Position numbers and translations under genes: made by a program | Assembly (NCBI RefSeq): GCF_008035925.1 | Contig: NZ_CP036264.1 | Coordinates: forward strand, 9,057,121 to 9,121,120 | Reading direction: 5' to 3' | DNA: 64,000 nucleotides | Source: Stieleria maiorica | GTDB lineage: Bacteria; Planctomycetota; Planctomycetia; Pirellulales; Pirellulaceae | Notes under the pieces: generated by a model | The model's input: only the letters and a program-made list of their open reading frames with translations | The model's database searches: none | Told to the model about the DNA's origin: nothing | Part shown: positions 50,872 to 59,439 of the stretch, piece by piece | Numbering within the stretch: the first letter of the stretch is position 1 | Layout of the letters: each line of letters begins with the position of its first letter

Positions 50872-52040
50872 TCGCTTTCCTCAAGTAGCGCGTGCAGCAG
50901 ATCACTCGTGTCGGATTCCTCGTCGGCGAGATACTCCTTTAAGTGGCCCTCAAGGTCCGTGAATGCCGGATGATTGAACTTTATGCACCTGCTGCTCGAC
51001 ACGATTGAAAGGTTGAGCCAGAGAAAAAAGTCGCGACCCACCACAGACGAAACATCAGATACGCGCGAAGAACTGCGATCGTAGTACATCTGTACAAGCG
51101 GAAAGAACTTGTCTAAAGGTAACGTTGTTCCTTTGGCAGTTTCGATGGAATGTGGTAGCTCTTCAAGCTTAATCCGACGGAACGATTCGACCATCGGAAC
51201 ACTCTCTGACAGTAATTCGATAGTTGCTGGTTCATCATAGACTGCTGAGTTCACAGATAGCCAAAACCAGCTATAGAGCGTTGCCTTGTTTAGCTTCACC
51301 TTTGACCCCCAGTTCTCTGCGCTCCTGGCAAAACACCTGACACCAAGAGCGCTGCGATCCATCGTTTCAGCAGAAAACGGCTCTCTTGACCTATACTTGT
51401 CAGCAAGTTGGCCGCTAGACATTTTCTCTCGGATTGTTCGCCATTCAACACTAAGGCAGAGTTTCGCTACGACGTCGTCGTAAGACATTCTTGAGTTGCT
51501 AAATCCAATTGGTGCACCAGCAAACAGATCTACGATTTCCTTAACTTGGTCGCGTACGGGGCCAAAGAATGCGTTTCGTTGTTCGGCAGACGTCAGCGCA
51601 ACGGCCTGATTCAACCGAAAGAACAACTCGGCAGGTTCATCCGGCAGGAAATCAACGATCCGAAACATGCGAATTGTGAATTGCCCGAATTGTCGCCGAC
51701 TATCCGGGGGCAGTTGGTCGTACGTCAATCCGTCTAACGATGCTATTCGCTCATCGTATGGTTCCGTGTGGCCGTTGACCGGAAAGTGGCCGTCTACAAA
51801 ATCGCATATCGCCACGAGTCGTTGTTGACCGTCCAGAACGTCGGTTTTCTTACTGCCAAAATGCTCAACAAGGTGGATTGGCGGTACATGCCAATCACGA
51901 AGCACGCTATCCACCAGCTTTTGCTGTTTGATAACGCTCCAGACTTCACCTCGTTGGAAGTCCGGTTGAAGGTCAATGTCTCCATGCCTGATACGACCAA
52001 CAATGGTCTGAATATCAGGGTCGGACGGTAATAATCTCAT
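50853..52040 (-). CDS. DUF262 (GmrS-like, ParB-fold) protein
   Basis: A 395-residue protein with the DUF262 core: IVGRIRHGDIDLQPDFQRGEVWSVIKQQKLVDSVLRDWHVPPIHLVEH and the nucleotide-binding DVLDGQQRLVAI, plus FFRLNQAVALTSAEQRNAFF. There is no DUF1524 HNH domain, so it is not a complete GmrSD enzyme; the partner AAA protein may supply the effector. DGQQR proteins bind NTPs. First gene of the minus-strand pair; the start ATG at 52040 has only weak ribosome site sequence (GAGAGATTAAGAA). Confidence 0.85.
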   Translation of the reverse strand: MRLLPSDPDIQTIVGRIRHGDIDLQPDFQRGEVWSVIKQQKLVDSVLRDWHVPPIHLVEHFGSKKTDVLDGQQRLVAICDFVDGHFPVNGHTEPYDERIASLDGLTYDQLPPDSRRQFGQFTIRMFRIVDFLPDEPAELFFRLNQAVALTSAEQRNAFFGPVRDQVKEIVDLFAGAPIGFSNSRMSYDDVVAKLCLSVEWRTIREKMSSGQLADKYRSREPFSAETMDRSALGVRCFARSAENWGSKVKLNKATLYSWFWLSVNSAVYDEPATIELLSESVPMVESFRRIKLEELPHSIETAKGTTLPLDKFFPLVQMYYDRSSSRVSDVSSVVGRDFFLWLNLSIVSSSRCIKFNHPAFTDLEGHLKEYLADEESDTSDLLHALLEESEWGHLA

Positions 52041-52125
52041 TTCTTAATCTCTCAATTTGCAAACAACTTGCGTTGCGGCGTTTGACATGCATCCTGTTTC
52101 AGGCAAATGGTCACAGAAAGCTGAC

Positions 52126-52467
52126 TTAAGGATCGTCTGCCACAGTTGGTTTGATCGGCGAAGGTTCACTTTCAAGTATTTTTTCACATTGTTTGATCGC
52201 TGTGAGCCGCTCTTCAACGACGCGTACGATTTCGAACTGCTCATCCACTGGCGATAAGGGAAAGTCGAAACCTGCAATGCGGCCTGCGCCTATGTGGGCA
52301 ATGCTGAAGGTAATGTAGTCGATCTTCTGAAAACGCTGGTTCTTCAGGTGCGCCAAAGAGACCTGCAGCGCGAAGTCCCGACTGACACCTTTGTGTGCCG
52401 TGCGTGCGATTCCGGCGTCATGCGTGATCATACGGAAGATCGATGGTTTTAGGTTTAGAGAAAACAT
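52126..52467 (-). pseudogene. hsdS C-terminal remnant
   Basis: 113 codons that end in the standard conserved tail of type I restriction specificity subunits: IGAGRIAGFDFPLSPVDEQFEIVRVVEERLTAIKQCEKIL. Upstream, one conserved-looking helix (FSLNLKPSIFRMITHD) remains, but no complete target-recognition domain; a frame change near 52480 separates it from further weakly similar sequence (52487-52672). It looks like a broken hsdS left from a type I restriction locus. Confidence 0.6.
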
Positions 52468-52668
52468 TGTATCGCGGTGGATCTCGTCATGCTGCCAAGC
52501 GAAGACCTGCAGCTGGTGCCTTCTTCAAGACCGAAACAACTTCTGAGATTAACGAGACCGAAGGGTTAAAGTTTATTGGCCCTACTGAGCTCCGGCGGCC
52601 GACTCCGGGGGACACGCGTCGTACCCTATTCTCGAAAATCTGAAAACGCCGTTTCCAGAGTGTGGCTT

Positions 52669-52962
52669 TCACATTAATGCGACACTGTCGATCTTTTCCT
52701 GCATCGATTGTTCCCGATCCGTGCGCGTACCAACTTTGATGCTAGTCGTGATTCGCGGTGCGCCCATCGCGTGAACAAGTTCGTGGCAAAGCTTGATTGC
52801 GGCGAACACTTCGTCCCAATCGCCTTCGATGTTGGTTCCGTACGCATGAAGTTGGTGCTCCAGTCCTGCTTCCTGAAGCACATTCTGGCATTCAGCGACG
52901 TATTTGCTGACAGAAACGCCCACGCCCATTGGAACGACGCACAGATCTACGATGACTTTCAT
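52669..52962 (-). CDS. MTH1187-family thiamine-binding protein
   Basis: A 97-residue protein: KVIVDLCVVPMGVGVSVSKYVAECQNVL and HAYGTNIEGDWDEVFAAIKLCHELVHAMGAPRITTSIKVGTRTDRE match the DUF77/MTH1187 family (YqgV-like), ferredoxin-like tetramers that bind thiamine or its pyrimidine. It is an ordinary chromosomal gene family, unexpected between phage terminase and portal genes. No TPP riboswitch is visible upstream. The frame is open for about 90 codons upstream without any start codon. Confidence 0.82.
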   Translation of the reverse strand: MKVIVDLCVVPMGVGVSVSKYVAECQNVLQEAGLEHQLHAYGTNIEGDWDEVFAAIKLCHELVHAMGAPRITTSIKVGTRTDREQSMQEKIDSVALM

Positions 52963-53209
52963 CTGACATGTCTCGGAACAAGTTGAATTTGTGTTGAGAC
53001 CATGATTTTGGACGCGAGTAGTGGAGGCGGCAAGGCGTTTAACGCTCTCGTACGCATTCGGATGATCCGTCGCTGTGCGGTTTTTATAGTTCCCAATGCG
53101 TGTGGGAATGCTGTTAGGTCCCGAAAATCTTAGGACAACATCGTCGGCAAGGGATTCAACCGGGTAGGTGTATTCGCAGAAGAAACATGTCTTTCCTAGT
53201 GAGACTTCT
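52963..53209. other. Cargo/phage junction with open frame lacking a start
   Basis: No complete gene. On the minus strand the thiamine-binding frame remains open from about 53235 and reads protein-like (TCFFCEYTYPVESLADDVVL, then NYKNRTATDHPNAYESVK), but has no ATG, GTG or TTG before 52962. It may be a truncated gene end fused by the insertion. The plus strand holds copy 3 of the AACCGGGTAGGT repeat. Confidence 0.4.
53141..53169 (+). promoter_or_regulatory. TCGTCGGC-N9-AACCGGGTAGGT element, copy 3
   Basis: Same blocks and same nine-base spacing as at 24620 and 32045; 41 bp before the GTG of the resumed late operon. Supports a promoter role. Confidence 0.5.
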
Positions 53210-53407
53210 GTGGCGGATGACCTTCAAGATGAGATTCGTGAGAACGCCTCGGGGCCGGCGAAGGCTTCGGGTGATGCTGGGTCGGTGGAACAGCACAAGC
53301 TGACCGATCAGATTGCGGCGGACAAACATCTCGCCGGCAAAAATGCCGTTGCCAAGCCGCATCGTGGGCTTCGCTTTAACAAGATCGTGCCGCCGGCGGC
53401 TGGCTGA
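53210..53407 (+). CDS. Small head-tail or scaffold-associated phage protein
   Basis: A 65-residue protein from the GTG at 53210: ADDLQDEIRENASGPAKASGDAGSVEQHKLTDQIAADKHLAGKNAVAKP... It has the form of gpW-like or small connector proteins that precede lambda-type portal genes. No better assignment. It is the first phage gene after the cargo. Confidence 0.6.
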   Translation: MADDLQDEIRENASGPAKASGDAGSVEQHKLTDQIAADKHLAGKNAVAKPHRGLRFNKIVPPAAG

Positions 53408-53467
53408 TCGTTCTTTCGATCTCCCATCCACAAGGGCTGCCGGGGACGGCAACAGGAAACAGCACGG

Positions 53468-54961
53468 ATGCTGAAACGTTTGTCAGGGATCATCGAGCAA
53501 TTGCGCGGCGGAGGACTCCATCGCTCCGTCGCCTCTGGACGCTCGCCCCGGCAGCCCTTCTTTTCTCGCCTGCGTGCCAAATACGACGCAGCAAACACGA
53601 CACTCGACAATCTCAAACATTGGTCGCGAGCTGACGGACTGTCAGCCTCCGCAGCGAACAGTCCCGATGTCCGACGAACACTTCGCAATCGATCGCGCTA
53701 CGAAGTCGCCAACAACAGCTACGCACGTGGTATCACACTGACACTCGCCAACGATGTCGTTGGTACCGGACCGCGACTGCAGATGCTCACCGCAGATGAT
53801 GCGGCGAATCGGTTTGTCGAGGCAGAGTTCTTCGCTTGGTGCGAAGCGGTCGGTCTTTCGGAAAAGCTGCGAACCATGCGATTGGCTCGGGTCGCAGATG
53901 GTGAATCGTTCGGGTTGCTTACGAGCAATGGGCGACTGGAGACTCCGGTGAATCTGGATCTGCGTCTGATCGAAGCCGATCAAGTTGCTTCGCCGACGCT
54001 CGCACCCGACACACGTCGCTACCTCGATGGCATCCAATTCGACGCCGACGGCAATCCGATCACATACGACGTCTTGAAGAACCATCCAGGCGATGGCTTC
54101 TTTATCCTTGATGATGAATACGACACGGTGCCGGCCGCCGACGTCGTCCACTATTATCGCTGCGATCGCCCCGGACAGATTCGCGGCATCCCAGACATCA
54201 CGCCGGCATTACCACTTTTCGCACAACTGAGACGATTCACCCTTGCGGTGCTCGCCGCAGCGGAAACGGCAGCTGAATTCGCTGGCATTCTCTACACGGA
54301 TGCACCCGCGAATGGCGAAGCAGATGCGGCCGAACCCTTTGAGCCGATCGAGCTTGAAAAACGGATGCTGCTGACGATGCCCGGCGGATGGAAGATGGCT
54401 CAAATGAAGAGTGAGCAGCCATCGACCACATACGCGGAGTTCAAGAAAGAAATCCTCAACGAGATCGCGCGTTGCTTGAACATGCCGTTCAATGTCGCTG
54501 CTGGGAATTCGTCGGGCTACAACTACGCCAGCGGGCGACTCGACCATCAAACCTATTTCAAATCGATTCGTGTCGAGCAGTCGCAACTCGCTCGCGTGGT
54601 GCTCGACCGCATCCTGCACGCTTGGCTTCGCGAAGCCATTCTCATCGAGGGCTATCTGCCCAATTCGCTTCGCACGCTCGACTCCACGTTCGAGCACCAA
54701 TGGTTCTGGGACGGACACGAACATGTCGATCCCGCCAAAGAAGCCAATGCCCAAAAGATCCGTCTCGCCAGTCATACGACAACTCTGGCTATCGAATTTG
54801 CGCGGCAGGGGCGTGACTGGGAGACGGAACTCAAACAACGTGCGAAGGAAATCGCCCAGATGCGTGACCTCGGTCTGACGATCGAGTCCGAAACTGATTC
54901 TTCATCCGAACCCGAAGTCACGGAAGACCATGCCGAAGACGCTGAACCCCAAACCGCTTGA
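53468..54961 (+). CDS. Lambda-type phage portal protein
   Basis: A 497-residue portal of the PF05136 type: LRARSRYEVANNSYARGITLTLANDVVGTGPRLQM-like N-terminal block, IDVVHYYR-type centre (AADVVHYYRCDRPGQIRGIPDITPAL), and LNEIARCLNMPFNVAAGNSSGYNYASGRLDHQTYF. Forms the dodecameric ring at one vertex through which DNA is packaged. It overlaps the capsid gene by 32 bp and lies 61 bp after the small gene. Confidence 0.92.
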   Translation: MLKRLSGIIEQLRGGGLHRSVASGRSPRQPFFSRLRAKYDAANTTLDNLKHWSRADGLSASAANSPDVRRTLRNRSRYEVANNSYARGITLTLANDVVGTGPRLQMLTADDAANRFVEAEFFAWCEAVGLSEKLRTMRLARVADGESFGLLTSNGRLETPVNLDLRLIEADQVASPTLAPDTRRYLDGIQFDADGNPITYDVLKNHPGDGFFILDDEYDTVPAADVVHYYRCDRPGQIRGIPDITPALPLFAQLRRFTLAVLAAAETAAEFAGILYTDAPANGEADAAEPFEPIELEKRMLLTMPGGWKMAQMKSEQPSTTYAEFKKEILNEIARCLNMPFNVAAGNSSGYNYASGRLDHQTYFKSIRVEQSQLARVVLDRILHAWLREAILIEGYLPNSLRTLDSTFEHQWFWDGHEHVDPAKEANAQKIRLASHTTTLAIEFARQGRDWETELKQRAKEIAQMRDLGLTIESETDSSSEPEVTEDHAEDAEPQTA

Positions 54962-56957
54962 AGCGGAAGCCGAATCCGTCCCCAGTTCGCTGCGTATCGT
55001 CTGCGATGATGCCGCGACGATCACGCTCGCAGCGGCTGATCCGCCGATCGAAGGCGACGACAAGCCGGCGCTTCGCAAGTTTTCGATGGTGGCTTACACA
55101 GGCGGCGCGATGAGATTGGGCGGTTGGCCTTATCCAGTTGTCGTTGACTTGGCTGGTCTCCGTGTGACTCGAAAGTCACGCCCGATTCTGAAAGACCATG
55201 ACCGAGGAGCAATCGTCGGTCACACCGACGACATCAAGATCAGCGATCGATCACTTGAGGTTGCAGGTGTCATCTCGGGAGTCGGCGCGACGGCTCAGGA
55301 AGTGATTGCAACCAGTGAAAACGGTTTCCCTTGGCAGGCGTCGCTCGGAGCCAGTGCCGACAAGGTTGTCTTCATTCCAGAAGGCAAAACAGCCAAAGCC
55401 AATGGGCGTGATCACAACGGCCCACTCTACATTGCTCGCAAGTCCACCCTTGGCGAAGTCTCCTTTGTCGCTCTCGGTGCTGACGACAACACCGAAGCTC
55501 GCGTTGCCGCCGGCCAAGCCGATGAGGACGATCCGGAAACCGGCGATGACGAAACCGCCGTCAACCTCGAACCTGTCAACGCGAGTCTCGAAATGACCAC
55601 GAAGCCGAAAGCCAAACCACAATCTCAATCGCTTTCGGCCGTCGAACAGATGCGTGCCGAGGCCGCCGCCGAATCACGTCGTATCGCCGGCATTCGCAAA
55701 CTCTGCGGCGACAAGCATCCCACCATCGAAGCCGACGCGATCGAGCAAGGCTGGTCGGTCACGAAAACGGAGCTCACCGTGTTACGCAGCGAACGCCCCA
55801 AAGCTCCCGATCAATCGCAACACTCGCCAAGATACAACCGCGAAGTCCTCGAAGCGGCCGCTTGTTTGTCGGTTGGTATCGACGAAAAGACACTGCTCGC
55901 CAGCTATGGCGAGCGAACACTCGAAGCCGCCAACCCACTCCGCCACATTGGACTGAAGGAATTGGTCGCTGAGTGTGCTCGCAGCGAAGGCATTGATGTG
56001 CCGCGCGTCTTCGGCGACGGCACCGAAACCATCCGCGCCGGTTTCTCATCCATGAGCCTGCCGAGCATCATGGAAAACGTCATGAACAAGACGTTGCTCG
56101 CGGCTTACCAGAACACTCCGATTGCCGCTTTCGATCTTTGCAGTGTCGGCACCGTCTCCGACTTCAAAGAGGTGTCACGCTATCGCTTGCTTGGCACCGG
56201 CGGCTTTGAACAGGTTGCTCCCGACGGCGAGTTGAAGCATGGCAAACTGTCGGACCAGAAGTTCACGAACAAGGCCGACACCTACGGTCAGATCCTCACA
56301 CTGACTCGGCACGACATCATCAACGATGATCTCAACGCTTTCATGGACATCCCACGCCAAATGGGACGTAGCGGCGCTGAGTCGATCGATGACCTGTTCT
56401 TCACGCTGCTGCTGAAGAATTCTGGCTTCTTCTCGTCGGGTAACGCGAACTTGCTGGAAGGGGTCGACACCAAGTTCGGGCCAGACAGCCTCACCGTTGC
56501 CAAGACGACCTTCCGCAAGCAGAAGGCTGGCCCGGGCGGCAAGCCGAAAGACCAGAAGCCGATCAACATTCGTCCCGAGTACCTGGTTGTGCCGGTCGAA
56601 CTGGAAACCGAAGCGGAACTGTTGATGGGCTCGGCCCAGCTGATGATCGACGCGCAAGGGTCCCCGACCAAAATTCCGGTCGACAACCCGCACCGCAACA
56701 AATACCGCATCATTTCAACGCCGCATCTGTCGGACTCGTACTACCAAGGTGCGTCTAGCACAGCCTGGTATCTGTTCGCCAATCCGCGAGTCCTGCCGGC
56801 GTTCGAGATCGTGTTCCTCAACGGCCGCCGCACGCCGGTGATCGAACGTGTCGAGATGCCGCCGAACACGCTCGGCATGGGCTTCCGCTCCTACATCGAC
56901 TTCGGCGTCAACAGCCAAGACCACCGCGCAGCGGTGAAAGTCACCGGCGAAGCGTAA
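54930..56957 (+). CDS. Prohead protease fused to major capsid protein
   Basis: A 675-residue fusion. Residues 1-200 are a U35-type prohead protease (VTRKSRPILKDHDRGAIVGHTDDIKISDRSLEVAGVISG, the WQASLGASADKVVFIPEGK and LGEVSFVALGADDN blocks; His and Ser catalytic candidates visible). A scaffold-like acidic/helical linker follows (about 200-340; QMRAEAAAESRRIAGIR). The capsid fold then fills the rest (FSSMSLPSIMENVMNKTLLAAYQ, TLTRHDIINDDLNAFMDIPRQMG, KYRIISTPHLSDS), Mu gpT/HK97-like. Protease, scaffold and shell are made as one chain and presumably self-cleaved during maturation. Confidence 0.88.
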   Translation: MPKTLNPKPLEAEAESVPSSLRIVCDDAATITLAAADPPIEGDDKPALRKFSMVAYTGGAMRLGGWPYPVVVDLAGLRVTRKSRPILKDHDRGAIVGHTDDIKISDRSLEVAGVISGVGATAQEVIATSENGFPWQASLGASADKVVFIPEGKTAKANGRDHNGPLYIARKSTLGEVSFVALGADDNTEARVAAGQADEDDPETGDDETAVNLEPVNASLEMTTKPKAKPQSQSLSAVEQMRAEAAAESRRIAGIRKLCGDKHPTIEADAIEQGWSVTKTELTVLRSERPKAPDQSQHSPRYNREVLEAAACLSVGIDEKTLLASYGERTLEAANPLRHIGLKELVAECARSEGIDVPRVFGDGTETIRAGFSSMSLPSIMENVMNKTLLAAYQNTPIAAFDLCSVGTVSDFKEVSRYRLLGTGGFEQVAPDGELKHGKLSDQKFTNKADTYGQILTLTRHDIINDDLNAFMDIPRQMGRSGAESIDDLFFTLLLKNSGFFSSGNANLLEGVDTKFGPDSLTVAKTTFRKQKAGPGGKPKDQKPINIRPEYLVVPVELETEAELLMGSAQLMIDAQGSPTKIPVDNPHRNKYRIISTPHLSDSYYQGASSTAWYLFANPRVLPAFEIVFLNGRRTPVIERVEMPPNTLGMGFRSYIDFGVNSQDHRAAVKVTGEA

Positions 56958-57020
56958 TCCCTGGCGGCCTTGTCTTTCCCGAAGTAGCAAATTACGCGAT
57001 TAAATTTATTTGAGGTTCCT

Positions 57021-57353
57021 ATGTCTGCAGCAGAGTTTGTTCACGATGGATCGGCCATCGATCACACACCCGTCGCCGACCTTGCAACAGGAGAGATCGT
57101 GGTGCAGGGCGATCTTGTCGGCATTACCCGGCGTGCAATCAAAGCGGACACGCTCGGATCGATTGCCGTTGAGGGTGTTTTTGACGTGCCCAAAGATCCT
57201 GTCGCTGCGGTTGCCTTCACCGCCGGCCAAAAGGTTTACGTTGACGGAAGCAATGAGCCGCAGACGACAGCGACCGGAAACAAGCTACTCGGCAAGGCGG
57301 TGTTGGCGGCTGCAGCCGGCGATGAAAGCGTGCGTGTCCGGCTGAGCCAATAG
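57021..57353 (+). CDS. DUF2190 capsid decoration-like protein 1
   Basis: A 110-residue DUF2190 protein (AAEFVHDGSAIDHTPVADLATGEIVVQGDLVGITRRAI ... GVFDVPKDPVAAVAFTAGQKVYVD), a beta-barrel family found right after phage capsid genes, thought to stabilise or decorate the capsid. Paralog of the next gene. Confidence 0.85.
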   Translation: MSAAEFVHDGSAIDHTPVADLATGEIVVQGDLVGITRRAIKADTLGSIAVEGVFDVPKDPVAAVAFTAGQKVYVDGSNEPQTTATGNKLLGKAVLAAAAGDESVRVRLSQ

Positions 57354-57373
57354 CGATAGGACGCTGACACGCG

Positions 57374-57700
57374 ATGCCCGCAGCCTTCCTGCACAACGGA
57401 TCGACCGTTGACTTCGTCCCTGCTGCGGACGTGCCCGCCGGTTCGATCGTTGTATTGGAGGAACTTGTTGGTGTTAGCAGATTCTTCGTTGCCGCAGGTC
57501 GTACCGGCGCGATCGCTGTCCGCGGTGTCTTTGACGTTTTGAAAGATCCGTCGACCGACATCGCCGTCGGTACGCGACTTTATTGGTCGACCGTCAGTTG
57601 GCATGTGGTCAAGACGGCCAGCGAACACCCGCTGCTTGGTAAGTCGATTTTGCCGGCGGCCCCGGGCAGTTCTTACGTTCGCGTTCTGCTGACGCAATAG
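57374..57700 (+). CDS. DUF2190 capsid decoration-like protein 2
   Basis: A 108-residue paralog of the upstream gene (AAFLHNGSTVDFVPAADVPAGSIVVLEELVGVSRFF ... GVFDVLKDPSTDIAVGTRLYW). Two tandem copies suggest a heteromeric or redundant decoration protein. Confidence 0.85.
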   Translation: MPAAFLHNGSTVDFVPAADVPAGSIVVLEELVGVSRFFVAAGRTGAIAVRGVFDVLKDPSTDIAVGTRLYWSTVSWHVVKTASEHPLLGKSILPAAPGSSYVRVLLTQ

Positions 57701-57729
57701 TCCTCGAGCCCATTGAAGAGGAAAGCCGA

Positions 57730-58344
57730 GTGAAAGGTTTTCAGCATGCGATTGCCGCTGCATTTTTGCTTCTACTCCTGACGGGATGTTTGCCGGAGCA
57801 GTCAGTACGGGTCCGTCCTCTACCTGCACCACCGGCGGAACGACCTGTCGCCAATCTTCCGCCGCAGCTGCACCAACGCAACTGGACTGGCCGGCTGAAT
57901 CAAGGCAGCTGCGTCCATGCGTCGCTGGTCAATCACCTGCGTTGGCTCAACGAATACGAGCTTGGCGAACGCTGGCGCGCGACCTACAGCGATGGCGAGT
58001 GGGACACGCGGCTGCGAAACCGACTCGATGCTGCCGACATCGACTACAGCTACACGGTCAAAGCCGACCCGAGGTTTCTGGACTGGGCCAATGCAACGCG
58101 TCGCGGCGCGATTCTGTGGTGGAAGCCGGCTCACTGTTGCACCTTCGTCGGCTGGGTCGAACGCAACGGTCAACAGTACGCCGCGATTCTTGACAACAAC
58201 TATCCCGGCAGGTTTGAACTCACCCCGCGAGAACAATTCGTACGACTCTGGGCGGGCTACGGCGGATTTGCCCTGACCGTCATGGAAGACCCGGCCAGTT
58301 CCTTGCCCTACCGAAGTTACGAAATTCTCGACGGTGCGTATTAA
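57730..58344 (+). CDS. Lipoprotein with papain-like (C39-type) cysteine peptidase fold
   Basis: A 204-residue protein from a GTG. The start VKGFQHAIAAAFLLLLLTGC has a lipobox, so it would be an exported lipoprotein. After a short linker, RLNQGSCVHASLVNHLRWL supplies the catalytic Cys in a papain-like context and ILWWKPAHCCTFVGWV the His, with Asn/Asp in LDNNYPG. A secreted cysteine peptidase encoded between head genes is unusual; it could act at the cell surface during lysis, superinfection exclusion or entry. Good coding frame, 30 bp after DUF2190. Confidence 0.7.
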   Translation: MKGFQHAIAAAFLLLLLTGCLPEQSVRVRPLPAPPAERPVANLPPQLHQRNWTGRLNQGSCVHASLVNHLRWLNEYELGERWRATYSDGEWDTRLRNRLDAADIDYSYTVKADPRFLDWANATRRGAILWWKPAHCCTFVGWVERNGQQYAAILDNNYPGRFELTPREQFVRLWAGYGGFALTVMEDPASSLPYRSYEILDGAY

Positions 58345-58405
58345 GTCGAGCGTCGTGCAACCAACGATCGGCAATACACTTTTTCTGCTTGGAGCAACGT
58401 GAAAT

Positions 58406-59434
58406 ATGAAGGATGAAATTCGGATCCGGCTGAGCGTCGGCCTGATCGTTGTCGCGGTGCTGCATGCGGTCCTGCTCGGTGCAGTATTCTCTGCGCTGCA
58501 TCGGACACCCAAGCCACAGCCGAAAGACGAGTGGCAACTACCGACAGCGCGGCCGACTCCACAAGTTGGACGGCAAATCGAAAAGCTGCCCGAACCGGCT
58601 CAGGTGAACCTGGAAGCTCAAGGCGAACTCAAACAGCAATCTGGCTATTGCCCGCCGTCTTGTCCACCGGTTGTTCGGCCCACGATTCGACCGTATCGCG
58701 TCGTTCCCACCAGGCCGGCCGTTAAGCCATCCACTCCCACGCCGTCGACCGTGCCTGCGCCCACCGTGCCGGCGCCGATCATTGTCACGCCCTCCAATCC
58801 AAGCGGTAGCGCGGTTCCCGAGACTACGTCGAAACGATACCAGATCGCTTTGTTCGTCGGCAATGACGCAAGGAGCCAGCAGTTGCTGGACTGGTTCAAT
58901 GAGGATGCCAAGCTCTCGAAACTCCGGCAAAGCTGCGAGTTCCAGGTTTACACCCAGAGCAACGCTCTCTACAAGACCCGCTTTGCCGACATCGTTCCCG
59001 CCAGCCAGTTCCCTGTCGTTCTTTTCCAGGATTCAAGCGGCGGTCATGTTCACGCGGCTGGCTACACGATGTTGCCATCGACTCCGGCAGAACTCTATGA
59101 CGATCTGCGTTACGGCTACGAACTCTATCAGCAAACGCGGCAAGCTCAGAAGACTGGTGCCCTCAAGTCGCGTGGCTATTCCTGGGACTCAGCAATCTCG
59201 CCAACGCTCCAACTCTCTCCCGAAGATTGCCCAGACGGCTATTGTCCGATCGAACCGACCGAGCCCACATGGCGGCCCTTCGATCGAGACCGTGATCGCG
59301 AGCCACTGTTTGACCGTGATTCCGACGGCCGAAAAGCCCTGATTTGGGCAGGTGCTGGCGAATTGGCGACGCTCGCGTTGATTGTCGTCGCGGTCATTCT
59401 GCTCGGATTCATTCTCATCAAGCGAGGCATGTAA
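58406..59434 (+). CDS. Bitopic membrane protein with proline-rich linker
   Basis: A 342-residue protein with an N-terminal transmembrane helix (LSVGLIVVAVLHAVLLGAVF), a proline-rich segment (residues 45-130, PTRPAVKPSTPTPSTVPAPTVPAPII), a thioredoxin-like middle (YQIALFVGNDARSQQLLDWF ... FPVVLFQDSSGG), a Cys-containing EDCPDGYCPIEP stretch and a second C-terminal helix (LATLALIVVAVILLGFILI). No family recognised. Position among head genes suggests a phage-encoded envelope protein. Confidence 0.65.
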   Translation: MKDEIRIRLSVGLIVVAVLHAVLLGAVFSALHRTPKPQPKDEWQLPTARPTPQVGRQIEKLPEPAQVNLEAQGELKQQSGYCPPSCPPVVRPTIRPYRVVPTRPAVKPSTPTPSTVPAPTVPAPIIVTPSNPSGSAVPETTSKRYQIALFVGNDARSQQLLDWFNEDAKLSKLRQSCEFQVYTQSNALYKTRFADIVPASQFPVVLFQDSSGGHVHAAGYTMLPSTPAELYDDLRYGYELYQQTRQAQKTGALKSRGYSWDSAISPTLQLSPEDCPDGYCPIEPTEPTWRPFDRDRDREPLFDRDSDGRKALIWAGAGELATLALIVVAVILLGFILIKRGM

Positions 59435-59439
59435 GGCTC

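Noticed and set aside
52487-52672. Independent 61-residue gene on the minus strand
   Set aside because: It may be a decayed stretch of the hsdS remnant; no family or ribosome site supports a separate gene.
52963-53209. TPP riboswitch upstream of the thiamine-binding gene
   Set aside because: No CUGAGA or thi-box core is present in this stretch.
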